A DNA stretch of 64,000 nt from Synaphobranchus kaupii (taxonomy: Eukaryota; Chordata; Actinopteri; Anguilliformes; Synaphobranchidae): contig CM056380.1 in the NCBI GenBank assembly GCA_029718625.1, positions 13,818,786 to 13,882,785 of the forward strand, in the 5' to 3' direction. Position 1 is the stretch's first letter; each line of letters opens with the position of its first letter. Of this stretch, positions 47,111 to 58,535 are shown piece by piece. The position numbers were made by a program, and so were the translations under genes. The notes under the pieces were generated by a model. The model made no database searches. It had not been told where the DNA came from and saw only the letters and a list, made by a program, of their open reading frames with translations.

Positions 47111-48639
47111 CACTACTCACAAAAAGTTAGGGATATTTGGCTTTCGGGTGAAATTTATGGAAAATGTAAGTTCACGCTACAGTGATATTATACGTATCAT
47201 GAAAGTAGGGCATTTAAGTAGAAGCATGCAATGGTGATTTCCTCATCTCAAACAATTTATTGAAACAAAAGCCAACAACAGTGGTGGGTATACCACAACA
47301 AAAATGTCAATGTCTCAATAACTTGTCATGTGCCCTTGAGCATCAATTACAGCTTGACAACGACGTCTCATGCTGTTCACAAGTCGACTTATTGTCTGCT
47401 GAGGCATGGCATCCCACTCTTCTTGAAGGGCGGCCCTCAGGTCATTGAGGTTCTGGGGTACAGAGTTACGAGCCTCTACACGGTGAGTCAGCTGATCCCA
47501 TAGGTTTTCTATGGGATTCAGGTCTGGAGAAAGTGCAGGCCACTCCATTTGAGGTACCCCAGTCTCCAGCAGCGTTTCCCTAATGATGCGACCTCGATGA
47601 GCTGGAGCATTGTCGTCCATGAAGATGAAATTAGGCCTGTGTTGTTCATGCAGGGGCACAATGACTGGATTAATGATGTTATTCAGGTAGTATGGGCTTG
47701 TCACTGTACCATTCACAAAGTGTAGGGCAGTTCTGTATTGACTAGACACACCTGCCCACACTGTAACACCGCCACCACCAAAGGGTCGTCTGGTGACAAC
47801 AGTGGCTGATGCATAGCGCTCTCCTTGACGTCTCCAACATCGTTGGCGGCCATCATTTCTGCTCAACGTGAATCGACTTTCATCAGAGAACAGCACTGAG
47901 GCCCACTGGTCCCTCGTCCAGCGTAAATGCTCCCTGGCCCATGCAAGACGATGACGCCTGTGCCTGGTGGTGTGGTCAGGTACCCTTGCAGGTCGTCTAG
48001 CACGCAGACCACGCTGATGTAAACGGTTTCGAATGGTCTGACGTGACACTTGGGTGCCTCTCACCTCCCTTAAATGTGCCTGGAGTTGAGTGGCATTCAT
48101 CATCCGGTTCCGCAGGGCACTGTTCACAATGAAGCGGTCATCAGTGTGGGATGTGGCCAAAGGACGTCCACTTCTATGCCTTTCTGTGACTCTTCCAGTC
48201 TCTCTGTATCTCTGTTGCAACCTGCTGATGACACTGTGACACTCTAAGCTCAGTGGCCACTTCCTTCTGAGAACATCCTGTTTGAAGCCTCGCAATGGCG
48301 AGGTACTGTTGATCAATTGTTAGGTGTCGTCTTGGTCTCATGATGTCAAAATGTGAACAGCATGATGAAGAGGACTGTTTAAATACCAATTCTAATTGAA
48401 CCAGGAAATGTATTAGTCGATTCATGGATCAAACACCTGTTGTGAATTTTGCCATTCAGCTCCTTGTTAGAGAACAGCAAGTTGTGCAAAAAGTACTGAA
48501 ACATTGAATAGTTGGACATGTGCATTCAAAAGTTTAGAGAAGGTCAAAATAATTTCACCTGTAAAGGTTATAGTGCACTTTAGGTTCATCCTGAAATTTC
48601 ACCCGAAAGCCGAATATCCCTAACTTTTTGTGAGTAGTG
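47111..48639 (-). mobile_element. Tc1/mariner transposon, near full length (1529 bp)
   Basis: The terminal repeats start CACTACTCACAAAAAGTTAG at the left, and the right end is its exact reverse complement. Similarity continues for about 45 bp through GGGATATTYGGCTTTCGGGT with one difference. TA dinucleotides at 47109-47110 and 48640-48641 are the expected target duplication. The single transposase reading region lies inside on the minus strand with one frameshift. Length, TA target and D34E catalytic spacing fit Tc1. Confidence 0.95.
47315..48341 (-). pseudogene. Tc1 transposase, one frameshift near 48235
   Basis: A cut-and-paste transposase that binds the terminal repeats of its element and integrates at TA. 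The likely start is the ATG at 48341, opening [20 protein letters not shown], the first helix-turn-helix. After ATELRVSQ the frame shifts near 48235 and resumes as [20 protein letters not shown], leading to a GRP linker (SGRPLATSH) and the second DNA-binding helices ([20 protein letters not shown]). The catalytic domain holds the DDE triad: D in LFSDESRF, D in [12 protein letters not shown] and E in [12 protein letters not shown], with the last two separated by 34 residues. A glycine-rich box ([13 protein letters not shown]) is also present. Full length would be about 340 residues, normal for Tc1. The one indel makes this copy inactive, but its intactness suggests recent activity. Confidence 0.92.
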
Positions 48640-51198
48640 TATGTAGCCAGCGAGACCAACGGTATTTTAGACGCAAAAATACTTACATATCGCAAAAGGG
48701 GAATTCCCCTCCATGATGCGTATTCTATAGAGCTTGCGTAATACTAGACAGTTAAAACGAAAACTGCAGTTACGCCGGGCTGTAGTAAATTGCTCAAAGC
48801 ACCCAAAAAGACTTGGCATATACCGTTGCGAAGGTTATATAATGTACTCTATTGGATAAAAAAGCCGACAATTAAACCAGAATGAACTGTAATGCATGAG
48901 ACAGGCTTAGATATGCTCATTTAAATCACAACTGTCACCAAAACGGTGTTTTTGATTTATTCAAATAAATCAGAGTTGTAGCGAGTTTGTTACAGAACGT
49001 TCATTCAGACATAACTCAACATTATGTGGAGTTCAGTCCGCACGTTATCTTGGACTATGTGTAGAACTTAGGCATGCCGTTGTGTTTGTGCCTTGTGTTT
49101 TAAACTCATCGACGTACCGTTAGACAAACAGGAGTAAATGCTTTGAATTGGATGGCTGATTATTCATTTATTAGTCACTCTGCCGTGACCGGAGAAAACA
49201 TTCAGCTTTTTGCTCAGCCCACTCATACAGCCATACAGATAACATCTGGGCATCATGTCCTGGTTTATTTAGCTTATAACAACATTTTGATGGATTTTTT
49301 AAAGTTTGCCCCGTTTACACTGTTTTTGTCAACATAAATCGCCCTTGGCACATTAGAACATTGGTATTTTTGGAGACTTATGTCGCCCTTGGCAGTTAAA
49401 GGGTTAAGTAGCACATGCATGTGCTGTAATTGGAAAGGCCTGTTTGTGCTTCACCTCTCCACCAGGATGTCTACAGTACAGCACAGCCCTTTCAGATAAA
49501 TACCATGCAGCTCCAGTCTCGAGCTCTCTCAGAAAGGGCTGCATTAATGGCCTCGAGCCTAAACACGTGAGTGTTGAATGTGAGGTGAAAATTGGAGTCA
49601 TAGGGCCTCATTCATGAAATGTGAGCCGATCGAATTTACACGTAAATCTTATTAGCAATTGTGTCCGTATTTTAGCATTCATCAACGTTTTCGTGTCTGA
49701 GACTTACGAACAAACTTTACACCAGCTGAGGACCACGTGTACCTCATATGTAAATTCAAAATGCCACTAAATGCAATAATAATAATAATAATACATTTTA
49801 TTTATCTGTGCCTTTCAAGAAAGTCAAGGACACATTACAGAGTAGAGGGAGAGGGAAAAAGAAGAAAAAAAAAGATCACAGAGCAGAATAAAAAGTAGGA
49901 GGGAAAGACATAGGATGAGAAAGGAAAGGGAGAAAACAGGTGTAGTTCAGAGGGGTGGGGTGTGGTGGTGTACAGGGAGTGGGTCAGAGACTGTGAACAT
50001 GCTCCGGTAAACAGGGGCGTTTTGAGCTGGCTTTTGAAGTGATGGATTGAGTTCAAAAGCCGGATGTTGGGGGGAGGGAGCATTCCAAAGTCGGGGGGCA
50101 TTCCAAAGTCACGCTCCTCTCTCTTCCTGTAACAACACGCAAAAACAGAAACGGCTATAGATTCAAAGTTCAGTTAAACTGATAACACAGTTGTGTGTTG
50201 TTCATAATCTACAACATTTTGGTGTGGAACAAAAGGCATTGATTATGGTTGTAAAAGGCTTCACCACTACAAGTTCATCACGGTCATACATTAATCAATA
50301 TGCTTTTGAAGTCATGAGCTGGTATTCAGATGAGGCCAGTAATTGTTTCAGACACAGAGCTGTTCACTATGAGAATTTGCGATGTCTTCGTTTCACACAC
50401 ATGCTGGCACCTGGACTCCTCTGGGTCTCCTTACTGCGATTCACCAGCTGGCTCTGTTATAGCACGGCACACAACCCCATTATAACAATTAGAGCTCGAG
50501 TCACAAATAGGCCTATTACTGCTACCAGGACACTGCTTACTGTCTGTGAGACGCTCCAGTGAAACTGCAGTGATATGCCTGTGAGAAGCTACACATGCAG
50601 ATCACTTAGGCAGATCACTCCCTCCCTCTCTCCCTCACTCAAACACCCCCCCCCCCCTACACATATAACAAAAACTTAGTCCACTAAACTGAGCCTGTCA
50701 TTCCTTGGAATGTTCTAGCAAAATAGGCTGTAAGACTAGAAACATTACCTGTTCGTTTGTGTAATTGGAATAACAAGCTAATTTCAAGCAGAAGCATGAT
50801 GCCATAGGCTGAAAATGGCGCGTTATGAGAGGACATAAGTAGAAATGTAAGGTGGCCTCATTTGACACAAATTTACATTCTAAACAAACACCCTGAGTGC
50901 AGTTAATCTCCATTTTGTCAATTTAACTTTAATCTCTCCTAAGTTCCTGGGATAGAGACAAGTTACATAAGCGATTGTCAAAATGTATTCACTGATAATG
51001 AGCGAAAACAAAAAAGCCCAAAACAAGCAATTAAATAATGACACGCAATGAAGTCAATTTAACAATGAAGTTAATTACCGTAGTATATAATAACTGCATG
51101 ATATCTCATGTTAACAGCTAGCCCTCAGCCCAAGGCCTGTAATAGAGCCGATTGAGTGGGCAACCGCTATCAGTTGCTCTGATTGGCAATGAGCCTCA
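48640..51198. other. Unique sequence with minor repeats
   Basis: No gene was recognised. An (ATA)n run lies at about 49777-49793. A possible transposon end of the form GGGCCTCATTCATGAAAT lies at 49603, without a partner. A C run is at 50646-50657. At 50930-51180 repeat-free sequence rich in AATTA/TTAAT might be conserved non-coding DNA. The 123-codon forward frame at 50191-50562 has no motif. Confidence 0.3.
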
Positions 51199-51346
51199 GC
51201 TGCTACCCTGCCTGTGAGTGGGACTGGCGCTGTCCCTGTAGCTCTCCTGTGAGTGGGGCCGGCGCTGTCCCTGGTCCTGTAAGTCTCCTGCGAGTGGGGT
51301 CCACGCTGTCCCTGGTCCTGCAGCTCTCCTGTGAGTGGGGCCGGTG
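51199..51346. repeat. 41-bp minisatellite, small left block (about 3-4 units)
   Basis: Units containing CTCCTGTGAGTGGGGCCGGC and GCTGTCCCTGGTCCTGTAG, the same as the main array at 52211-52630. These units are more diverged. Confidence 0.85.
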
Positions 51347-52210
51347 TCGGTCAACGATCTGCTCGGCTCAACGATTTGCTCGGGGTCCTTGCGTATGTCG
51401 TCAGATAATGACGTATCATATTTTGATTGCTGTAGACTTGTGATCAGGCACTGGAAGCAGAGTCATACACTCCATACATACAGATCTCTTTCTACGGCTC
51501 TATTTGGAAGTAGACTATGCTACATTCCTAATTCTCTCTTTACTTAACAAATATTATATTTTGGTTGCTATTTTGTTTTCATGAACTTCCGAAAGAAACA
51601 GAGCTCTAGCCTACACATTAACAATTTTGTCATAATTAGCTATAGCTAGCTAATGATTTCAGGGAGAGACACGCCAGGCTGATCTTGAACATTAGTTTAT
51701 TTGGAAGCTCATAGTTCAAGACGAGAGAACAATTTAATGGACTGCAAGCCCACATTGTTCTTGGCTCTGTATGCAAACACATTGACATATAGTCTAGCTA
51801 ATAAAACCTGCTACCCACCATTATAATATAAAAAGCAGTAGGCTTGGGTTGCCAACTCTCTTCACGCTTTTGACGTGAGCCTACATACGTAGGCTGTTTT
51901 ATTAACTTAGCTCGCACGCCAGCCAAATAGCCTACATCTCACGTCAAATACAAAGACCACACACAGACAGCTGGGTGCATCCCAATATTTTTCACTCCAA
52001 ATAATAAACTTTATTTATATAGCACCTTTCATACAACAAGTAGCAACCCAAAGTGCTTATGGCAGCTAGTCCTCTAGCTACAGTTCACAGTAAACTAGCA
52101 TGCTACAGCACCGCTGTAAAGTAGGCTAGCAACGTTAGTTAGCGAGCTAGGCTTCTAAAAACTGATAGCTAACGTTTCTAGCTAGCTAGCTCACCGCAAT
52201 TCAATCAATC
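51347..52210. other. 864-bp interval between two blocks of the same minisatellite
   Basis: Mostly unique, with several TAGCTAGCTAGC-type runs near 51640 and 52140-52195. It includes a common fish repeat phrase at 52008-52065. No terminal inverted repeats or target duplication were seen at its edges, so the cause of the split is not clear. Confidence 0.4.
52008..52065. mobile_element. Fragment of a widespread fish repeat (retrotransposon-tail-like)
   Basis: The phrase AAACTTTATTTATATAGCAC, followed by CTTTCATACA and CCCAAAGTGCTT, is very common in teleost DNA near the ends of interspersed repeats. A related partial phrase (TACATTTTATTTATCTGTGC and CTTTCAAGAAAGTCAAGGACA) occurs near 49792. Confidence 0.5.
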
Positions 52211-52630
52211 TGGTCCTGTAGCTCTCCTGTGAGTGGGGCCGGCACTGTCCCTGGTCCTGTAGTGCTCCTGTGAGTGGGGCCGGCGCTGTCCCTGGTCCTG
52301 CAGCTCTCCTGTGAGTGGGGCTGGCGCTGTCCCTGGTCCTGGTCCTGTAGCTCTCCTGTGAGTGGGGCTGGCGCTGTCCCTGGTCCTGGTCCTGTAGTGC
52401 TCCTGTGAGTGGGGCTGGCGCTGTCCCTGGTCCTGGTCCTGGTCCTGTAGTGCTCCTGTGAGTGGGGCTGGCGCTGTCCCTGGTCCTGTAGCTCTCCTGT
52501 GAGTGGGGCTGGCGCTGTCCCTGGTCCTGTAGCTCTCCTGAGAGTGGGGCTGGCGCTGTCCCTGGTCCTGGTCCTGTAGCTCTCCTGTGAGTGGGGCTGG
52601 CGCTGTCCCTGGTCCTGGTCCTGTAGCTCT
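52211..52630. repeat. 41-bp minisatellite, main block (about 10 units)
   Basis: The unit is GTCCTGTAGCTCTCCTGTGA plus GTGGGGCTGGCGCTGTCCCTG. Several units carry one or two extra GGTCCT hexamers (47 or 53 bp), a nested slippage inside the minisatellite. Minus-strand frames of about 155 codons are repeat artefacts. Confidence 0.93.
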
Positions 52631-54334
52631 ACAGCAGGTAATGACCAACACCTGAACCTCATTAGAAGACATAAGAGTGATTAAGATTAATTCACTGGAA
52701 AATATGGCTGAACTGCAGCCAAGCTGTTAAAAAGAGCAAGCACTCAATGATTTCGTTTGATCCCGCTCAAATCATGTCTTACTGTGTAAAATACATTTTC
52801 CTTCTTTTTTATGAAGCACTTCAGAGTCACTTTTATATCTTTTATATATTCAGAGCATGAACGGAACTTTTTATTTTGGTAAGGTCCAAGTAATGACAAC
52901 AGCAGCAAGACAGCCACAGCCACAGTACAGTGTAATCACATGAGACAGCAATGTAAGCTTAATACACTGTACAACTGATGCAATGCGTGCAGACACACAA
53001 TACACTGCATTTGCTGTAACATATTTCAATAAAATGCCTCCTCTCTGTTCTTACACAAGCACCTAATCAAGGCAAGTACTGCAAATGCAATGAGTATACC
53101 ATCTCTATACACCCACTGAATTCACCTCAGTCTACATGGGCTTATTTGCATGGACAGTTTGTAAGGGTTGCATCGGTCAGGGGTCCTCAACCTTGGTCCT
53201 GGGGGGCCCCTGCGTATGCTGGCTCTCGTTCCAGCCACAATTGTAATCCCAGAATTTTTAAGAAGCTGTTAAGTTTTCTCTTAAGTAGGTGCTTGTCATG
53301 TTTAGAGGGATTATTTACCCTCTTAAGCGACATTTTGTTAGCAATAGCTATGGATGCCATGAAGAATAAAAGTCCAATATTCACACTGTGCTGCAAACAA
53401 TCACAAAAAGAGAGGTAATAAATGTTTTAACTGATCAAATTAAAGACTGAGGTTAATGCTGTGTTTCTGCATCATTGGAGTTTTATTAATAGTGTATCAG
53501 CATTATCAGAGCACAAAGGACTGATCAAGAGCTGCTGCCCTTGCATTATATATATATTAATTACCTATATTTGCCTGCACTGCTCATTAAATGTACATCA
53601 GTACAGGGACACATACAAGCAGAGCGAAGGAGCTCTGCTGACCTGTTTCACAAGCATCACATGAAAAATAAAACAAAGTATAAAAGCACGCACTCGTTCG
53701 CCACTGTCTTCTGAGGCAGCGGGATAAACCATCTGCATTTGAAATTAAGGGGGGCGTGAAACTGTCATCAGCAGGCCTCAACCAACTGCTGAAGTATAAA
53801 TACTTGCTTTAATTTTGTTTTTGACTTTTTTTTTTGGTCACAATGTTCACAATCACTACCATTTTGGGCATATCTTAATATATCTTCATATATTTAACTA
53901 CATATTATACAGCATATTTATTTATACTTGTTATACATTGTTGGAAGTGAAATGACTTAATTTTTCTAGTAATTAAATTTGTCATTTAAGATTTATTCAA
54001 CTCTGATGATATACAGAGTTGAATGTCCCCATTTTCTCCTGAAGAATTTGCATTGCATTGGATTTTTTATTTATTTATTTATTTTTTTTAAAAGAATGTC
54101 AATTAAATCAATATTGTCAATTGAAAGCCCGCAGGGTTGTTGAGTGCTTGGCGATGGCGGGGTGTCCATGGAGACCCATGTCAGCAGCGGCACTTCTGGA
54201 GCAGCTGTGTCATCCACTTGAAAACACTCCAAATCAGACGCCTTTGAAGCCTGACACTGGTGGTTTACCTACTGAGGGCTGCTCGCTGGAGCCCGGGCCT
54301 CGCTCAAACATCAGCCTTTATATGAGGGAGTGAG
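52631..54334. other. Unique sequence with one hAT-end fragment
   Basis: At 53178-53243 the phrase CAGGGGTCCTCAACCTTGGT, followed by CCTGGGGGGCCCC and CTCGTTCCAGCCAC, looks like one end of a hAT-like MITE. No opposite end was found. Otherwise no gene or structured repeat was recognised. Confidence 0.4.
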
Positions 54335-54632
54335 CTGTTCTGCCTGCTCCGCCCGGCTCAGATTCTACCGGCCCCGTTAACAGTACGATCCACAATCTGC
54401 CTGCTCTACTCAGCTCAGATTCTACTGTCCCCATAAACAGCACAATCCACAATCTGCCTGCTTCACCTGGCTCAGATTCTACTGGCCCCATTAACAGCAC
54501 GATACACAATCTGCCTGCTCCGCCCGGCTCAGATTCTACTGTCCCCATAAAAAGCATGATCCACAATCTGCCTGCTTCACCTGGCTGAGATTCTACCGGC
54601 TCCGTTAACAGCACGATCCACAATCAGCCTGT
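54335..54632. repeat. 57-bp minisatellite (5 units)
   Basis: Units of about 57 bp containing CACAATCTGCCTGCTCCGCC and CGGCTCAGATTCTACTGGCC. There are alternating CTTCACCTGG/CTCCGCCCGG and GTCCCCATAAA/GGCCCCATTAA forms, suggesting a dimeric pattern. Since 57 is a multiple of three, a minus-strand frame of 101 codons stays open as a 19-residue repeat. It lacks any coding context. Confidence 0.88.
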
Positions 54633-54869
54633 GATTAGTGAAGTGAATAAACAGAATGAGCCGGCGCTATTACAGACTGACTCCTGTGCACGAGTCAGTC
54701 TGTATAGCGCCTGAGTCAGTCTGTATAGCGCATTCCTTTTCTACTTTCTTCATTGCATAGTAGTCGTACCTCTTTTGACAAAATGAAAAAAATACGCACA
54801 TCACTTATTGGGGTTCTGGGTTGGGCTAAGATAATGAAAAAAATAATAGAACCCACTCACTCATATGTT

Positions 54870-54985
54870 CCGAAAAACACCACTTTGTTGACAACGATTC
54901 GAGCACAAGGCCCTTCAGCAGGTCAAACGTTGACCCGACGAAGGGCCTTGTGCTCTAAATGTGTCCATAAACTGACGTTTTTCGG
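54870..54985. repeat. Strong hairpin made of two inverted copies of a repeat motif
   Basis: GAGCACAAGGCCCTTC (54901-54916) is perfectly complementary to 54940-54955. An inner GGTCAA/TTGACC stem closes the loop. Outside, both arms continue less perfectly to CCGAAAAAC and its complement, about 45 bp per arm. The arms are two inverted copies of a phrase of the form GAAGGGCCTTGTGCTCGAA.CGTT, which occurs in dispersed fish repeats. Just upstream, the phrase CGAGTCAGTCTGTATAGCGC is tandemly repeated at about 54700-54732. Confidence 0.8.
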
Positions 54986-55409
54986 CGCATACAAGTTTGA
55001 TTATTTTTTCATGACAGAACCTCTTTATCCCTTCATGTTTCATTCCTTATTTTATGCACCCGTGTTTTCACTTTGCCTCATATCAGTCCCCGTTGCCTTG
55101 TCACAACCGGTTCACATACTTTTATTTTGAAATATTTTTTTGAAATCAGCAAAATATTTCTGCTGCCAATGTTAAAAGAAGAGCCTATTTTCGCTAATAT
55201 TCAGACCACGATTATTCTTACTGTACGCTCTGGTTCATAACATGCCTCCTGAAAAATGTTTCCGTTCAATTTTCAACTAGCTTTTGTATAGTATTTGAAA
55301 TGCATACCTGACCCAGGTGTGTACTTTGTATTTCGTATTGTCACCTACTGGAAACGCTCCAGACCTACTCACACTGGATCTCACTTATGAAAGAGGACCA
55401 CCTCAGTTC

Positions 55410-55810
55410 AGTTAAGGCATCACGCTGTGGTGCGAGGATGAACCCCACGGTCTCGGGCCAAATCCAAACCGTGACTGTGGCCGGTATCTCCACAGGGCGA
55501 TGTGAAATTGGCGATTACCTCGGTCAGGGTACAGTCGGTTAGGTGTCTGTGTTTCACCGCCCTCTAGCGCCCCCCGCTGGTCGGTTGGGTGCCCGCGGAC
55601 TGCATGTCTTCCTCTGACTCTGCCCTATGTGAGCGTAGCTGTAGTCTGCAGTATGAAAAAAAGCAGCTGGTGACGCCGCGTGTTTCGGAGGAGAAATGCG
55701 GACGTCTTCACTCTCTAGAATCGGCATTGCTCATGACATGGCAGCGGTTGGAAATAATTCGACATTACAAATTAGGGTGGGAATTGGACATATTCAGCCC
55801 CTTGTTGAAA
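55410..55810 (+). mobile_element. Probable SINE or SINE-like repeat
   Basis: The segment is GC-richer than its flanks and starts with GTTAAGGCATCACGCTGTGG and GAGGATGAACCCC, a weak tRNA-like A/B-box layout. It ends with ACATTACAAATTAGGGTGGG and AATTGGACATATTCAGCCCC, a tail type resembling that of the SINE at 32700-32985. A short oligo-A tract follows near 55809. The 81-codon frame inside is not considered coding. Confidence 0.42.
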
Positions 55811-56526
55811 AAAAAAATTAATTTATTTTTTTGAAAATTGTATTTCATATTTTATGGGATTGTTTTAATGGATTGCTGTTACCTAACATGCCCTCTGAGT
55901 TCGAGCCATGCTGTTTGAGTCACCAGCGCACCCCCCAGCCAAATCCACATTTATCCTCCACGTTATACAATCGTCTCCAAAAGGGCCCCAACCCAAGCTC
56001 CGCCCACAACTGCGTACATGCGTCCATCACATCAGCTGACCTCTAAATACGGAAAAAGAGGAGACGTTGTAATAACAAGCGACTAAAAAAAATAAAAAAA
56101 TAAAAAACTTTGGGCCACATTATGAGGTTATTGTGATGTGCGAAGCAGCTAACGACGGTGGCAGGGTTATAATTAAACACGGAGCGAAACGAGCAGCCAA
56201 GGCAATCACAGCAATTACTCAGGCCCGGGGACTGGAGCCACACATAAACCTGCCCTACAGTGCGTAAATCACGCACCAGTCCCAACGGTGGGTTTATACC
56301 CATCTCCCTGTGGGCCTGGGAGCACACCTGCTAATGAAATAGATGTCTCTGCTGCTAACCGCCAGAGCTTACGGTCACATCTGTCAAAATAAAGGATAAA
56401 AAAAAAAAAGTCAAATAAAAGCACAGAAACATGAAAAAGGCTCAGAGAACCACCGCACCGACACCTACGGTGTCAAAAGTGTCATCGGCTGTGATCTCCT
56501 ATGTACACTGCATGTGCATACAGAAT

Positions 56527-56573
<47 letters not shown>

Positions 56574-56965
56574 GCTGCAAAATGCAAATCATGCCTGTCC
56601 TGGGAGAGATAAATAAACATATATGGTTTTTTCCTCCCTAGAATGCATCTTGCCAGGTGACAACATTATAAACGATCTACAGTAACTATGGTGACCACCG
56701 CACAATGATTTGCATAAAAATGGGACCTTGAACACTTAATGGGATTGGCATGCTTCGTTAACAGTGATGAAAAGCTGACGTGACAAAGAAAAGTAAACGA
56801 GGAAGAGGAAAAACGCACATGCCCAAAATATAGATCACGCTATCAATGCAATGCATGTTTTATATAGCACTGCAACCGCAGATACCCCTCGTCAAACTGC
56901 AAAAGGCAGAGCAAAAAACTGCCAAAAAGAAGTGAGCTGGAACAAGTAGGGCTTTTAGTCAGTAA
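55811..56965. other. Unique sequence, possible conserved non-coding DNA at 56110-56400
   Basis: The part at 56110-56400 is repeat-free and dense in TAAT and GATTAC-like cores (TTATAATTAAACACGGAGCG, GCAATCACAGCAATTACTC), as in developmental enhancers. A (CA)n tract lies at 56528-56568. No gene was recognised. Confidence 0.27.
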
Positions 56966-58535
56966 GACTCCCTGTTATCGCACCTCGTTTGAGAGCGTGA
57001 GGTTCTTTTGTTATTTATTCTCGCTGTTTATCGAGATACGCCTCCATTTTTGAGGTTACTTTGTTTAAACTTGTGCTAGGGAAGTTTTGCTCCCGATCCT
57101 GTGTTATCTCCGTCCTGGTGCGGCTACTTCTGCTTTTGTGGCGTATATTTCTAGATACGCTTTTAGAAATCATTATTGGTCGCGTTTGGTTCTCCGAACC
57201 TTACACTCCCCCCTCACACACACACACACACACACACACTCCTGACTGGTCTGGATTTAGAGGCCGGATGGATGAGGCGTCACCGGGTTTGTTCAGATTC
57301 TGGACCTTGAGGTGGTTATAGGATGTCCAGGCATCTGATCTCTCCACCTCAACAAGTTAACCAATGAGAGGAGAGAGAGCGCATTTGCCGTGCATTCTGG
57401 GAAGAAGGGAAGAACTGCTGAAACTTGCGAATGCAGGGCTGCGTTCGGTTCTGAAATGTATGCTTTCTTCCTGTCGTTCCCTTCCCTTGCTTCAAGGAGG
57501 GAATCCCCAAAATCCCCAGGCTGCATTGTGGGATTCCCTTCTTTGTACAGCGTCTTTGAGACGGTTCTCTGTAAAAAGCGCCGTACAAATAAAATTGGAA
57601 TTGAAATGTCTCCCACATTAATTGTTTCGGCCATTTTAAGGCGACTGCTCATTCAGAAAAGCCCGCTGCTGCTTACCATTTTATTGTGCTGTAGAATACC
57701 CAGCATGCACCACCATGACCGTGATTAAAACCCTCATTTCATTCAATACCCCCGGTGTCCGAGCTATCCCTCTGTCTCTACGAATTAAATCAGCTTACGT
57801 GGCACAAAGCTTCATCACATGGTTTTAGGATGTGAATGATTTTTTTTGTTCACTACGAACAGTGCGGAACGCACGCGTGCCATTCGCCAGCTATTTTATA
57901 CCATTTGTGGAAGGGAGGATAAACGAGGGAGTGAGGGAATATAATTACTCCCTCCACTTTGTTGAATTGGAACCGAATACCACTTAGTGTGGCGGCCATA
58001 TTTCAGCCTGGCATTTTACGGATTCCCCCTTGAAGCAAGGGAAGGGAACGACAGGAAGAAAGCATTCATTTTGGATCCAAACGCAGCCCTGCATTTGCAA
58101 GTTTCAGCAGTTCTTCCCAGAATGCACGGCACATGCGCTCTCTCTCGCCTCTCATTGGTTAACTTGTTGAGGTGGAGAGATCAGATGCCAGGACATCCTA
58201 TGACCACCTCAAGGTCCAGAATCTGAACAAACCCGGTGACGCCTCATCCATCCGGCCTCTAAATCAGGAGTGTGTGTGTGTGTGTGAGGGGGGAGTGTAA
58301 GGTTCGGAGAACCAAACGTGACCGATAATGGTTTCGAAAAGCGTATCTAGAAAAATACGCCACAAAAGCGGAAGTAGCCGCACAAGGATGGAGATAACAC
58401 AGGATCGGGAGCAAAACTTCCCTAGCACAAGGCAAAACAAAATAACCTCAAAAATGGAGGCGTATCTCGATAAACAGCGAGAATAAATAACAAAAGAACC
58501 TCACACTATCAAACGAGGTGCGATAACAGGAGGTC
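56966..58535. mobile_element. Second long inverted-repeat (foldback-like) element, about 1.57 kb
   Basis: The left arm (56966 to about 57526) starts GACTCCCTGTTATCGCACCT. The right arm (about 58002 to 58535) ends with the complement of GACCTCCTGTTATCGCACCT. The arms match by eye at roughly nine of ten positions over 530-560 bp. Both contain the same (CA)n/(GT)n microsatellite (57212-57238 and 58268-58286) and the phrase GGAGAGATCAGATGCC or its complement. The roughly 470-bp centre has no transposase. No clear target duplication was seen outside the ends (CAGTAA versus AGAGGA). It may be a foldback transposon or an inverted duplication. Confidence 0.82.
57545..57605 (+). mobile_element. LINE-3'-end-like phrase in the centre of the second inverted repeat
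   Basis: TACAGCGTCTTTGAGACGGT, followed by CTGTAAAAAGCGCCGTACAA and ATAAAATTGGAATTGAA, resembles the 3' ends of fish non-LTR elements (a GCGCT(A)TA(C/A)AAATAAA-type tail). It lies in the unpaired centre near the left arm and has no mirror copy. Confidence 0.45.

Noticed and set aside
49602..49760. A possible Harbinger-like left terminus (GGGCCTCATTCATGAAAT)
   Set aside because: No matching right terminus or target duplication was found within a few kilobases, so it was not annotated as an element.
50191..50562. A 123-codon open frame
   Set aside because: No motif, no codon bias that can be judged, no splice sites flanking it, and a length expected by chance in a 64-kb window.
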